This document shows positions 13,825-14,004 of a stretch of 14,004 bases of DNA, in pieces; the first letter of the stretch is position 1, and every line of letters begins with the position of its first letter. This DNA is from an uncultured bacterium. Its GTDB lineage: Bacteria; Verrucomicrobiota; Kiritimatiellia; CAIKKV01; CAITUY01. A model generated the notes under the pieces. That model did not search any database. It saw nothing but the letters and a program-made list of their open reading frames with translations, and was not told where the DNA came from. A program made the translations under genes and the position numbers. The stretch lies in assembly GCA_903934155.1 (NCBI GenBank), contig CAIZMS010000197.1:1-14004 (forward strand), given 5' to 3'.

Positions 13825-14004
13825 CTATTCTCCGCCGCCGAACTGGGTTCGTTTCAGGAGCTCGTTATAGTATTTATCTACCACCGCATCGGGCTCATTC
13901 ATAGAGATCATGCAGCTCCTGATCATTTTCATAGCCCCGGGCAGAAAATTAGAAGCGTCAATCTGTTCACAATAGGCCGTCAGAATCACACGCGCCCGCT
14001 TGAA
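13825..14004 (-). CDS. C-terminal 59 residues of an unidentified protein (5' end outside window)
   Basis: An open frame enters from the right edge and ends at TAG (13827-13825), coding FKRARVILTAYCEQIDASNF and on to LLKRTQFGGGE. It is 40 nt upstream of the exported 240-aa gene on the same strand, so it is probably the preceding gene of the same operon. The fragment is mainly helical in appearance (many Met, Lys and Glu) and too short to identify. Confidence 0.6.
   Translation of the reverse strand, partial: FKRARVILTAYCEQIDASNFLPGAMKMIRSCMISMNEPDAVVDKYYNELLKRTQFGGGE

Noticed and set aside
1..14004. CRISPR array, insertion sequence, integrase or attachment-site signals, including integration at tRNA-Gly
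   Set aside because: No direct-repeat array, transposase or integrase frame was seen, and no repeat of the tRNA 3' end was noticed in the window.

Overview
The window is a compact, bacterial, chromosome-like stretch with short intergenic gaps. Only the purL fragment at the left edge is on the + strand; every other gene is on the - strand. Taxonomy is a guess: large single-chain PurL, a secreted beta-helix protein with a choice-of-anchor-like tail and a chitobiase-type C-terminus, and an FHA-MoxR fusion would fit a member of the PVC group (Kiritimatiellota, Lentisphaerota or Verrucomicrobiota) or a similar Gram-negative, but no marker here proves it.

Left half (1-6504), housekeeping and one secreted protein. 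The 3' part of purL (purine synthesis) converges on a small FmdB-type zinc-ribbon gene. Next come an HU-type DNA-binding protein with a good sigma70-like promoter and its own terminator, then a two-gene unit of a 61-aa Cys/His-rich protein and ligA (NAD-dependent DNA ligase). A secreted beta-helix protein (574 aa after correcting the start) follows, and then a tRNA-Gly(CCC) gene with encoded CCA.

Right half (6505-14004), the interesting part. Six - strand genes, plus a partial one at the right edge, sit head to tail with gaps of at most 72 nt or with overlaps, and end at a clear hairpin terminator just before the tRNA. In transcription order they are: an unidentified protein (C-terminus only); an exported 240-aa protein of unknown function; an FHA-MoxR AAA+ ATPase; a SagB-type nitroreductase/dehydrogenase with an apparent signal peptide; a fused flavoprotein (old-yellow-enzyme FMN barrel, Cys clusters, GltD-like FAD/NAD(P) module); a YcaO-domain protein; and a 92-aa exported, Pro-rich peptide with four consecutive cysteines. 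YcaO, a SagB-type oxidase, another flavin redox enzyme and a Cys4 peptide together resemble a peptide-modifying (RiPP/TOMM-like) locus. However, no E1-like/RRE partner, TfuA or dedicated exporter is visible. I propose it as a candidate, atypical system, not a proven one.

A second signal supports joint handling of the last two genes. The same bipartite 28-bp element (GTAACCTTT-N9-GGGACATTAT on the - strand) lies just upstream of both ycaO and the Cys4 peptide gene. It is laid out like a promoter and, in front of ycaO, would give a leaderless or near-leaderless message. No stretch longer than 300 bases lacks a gene, and I saw no insertion sequence, CRISPR array or rRNA.
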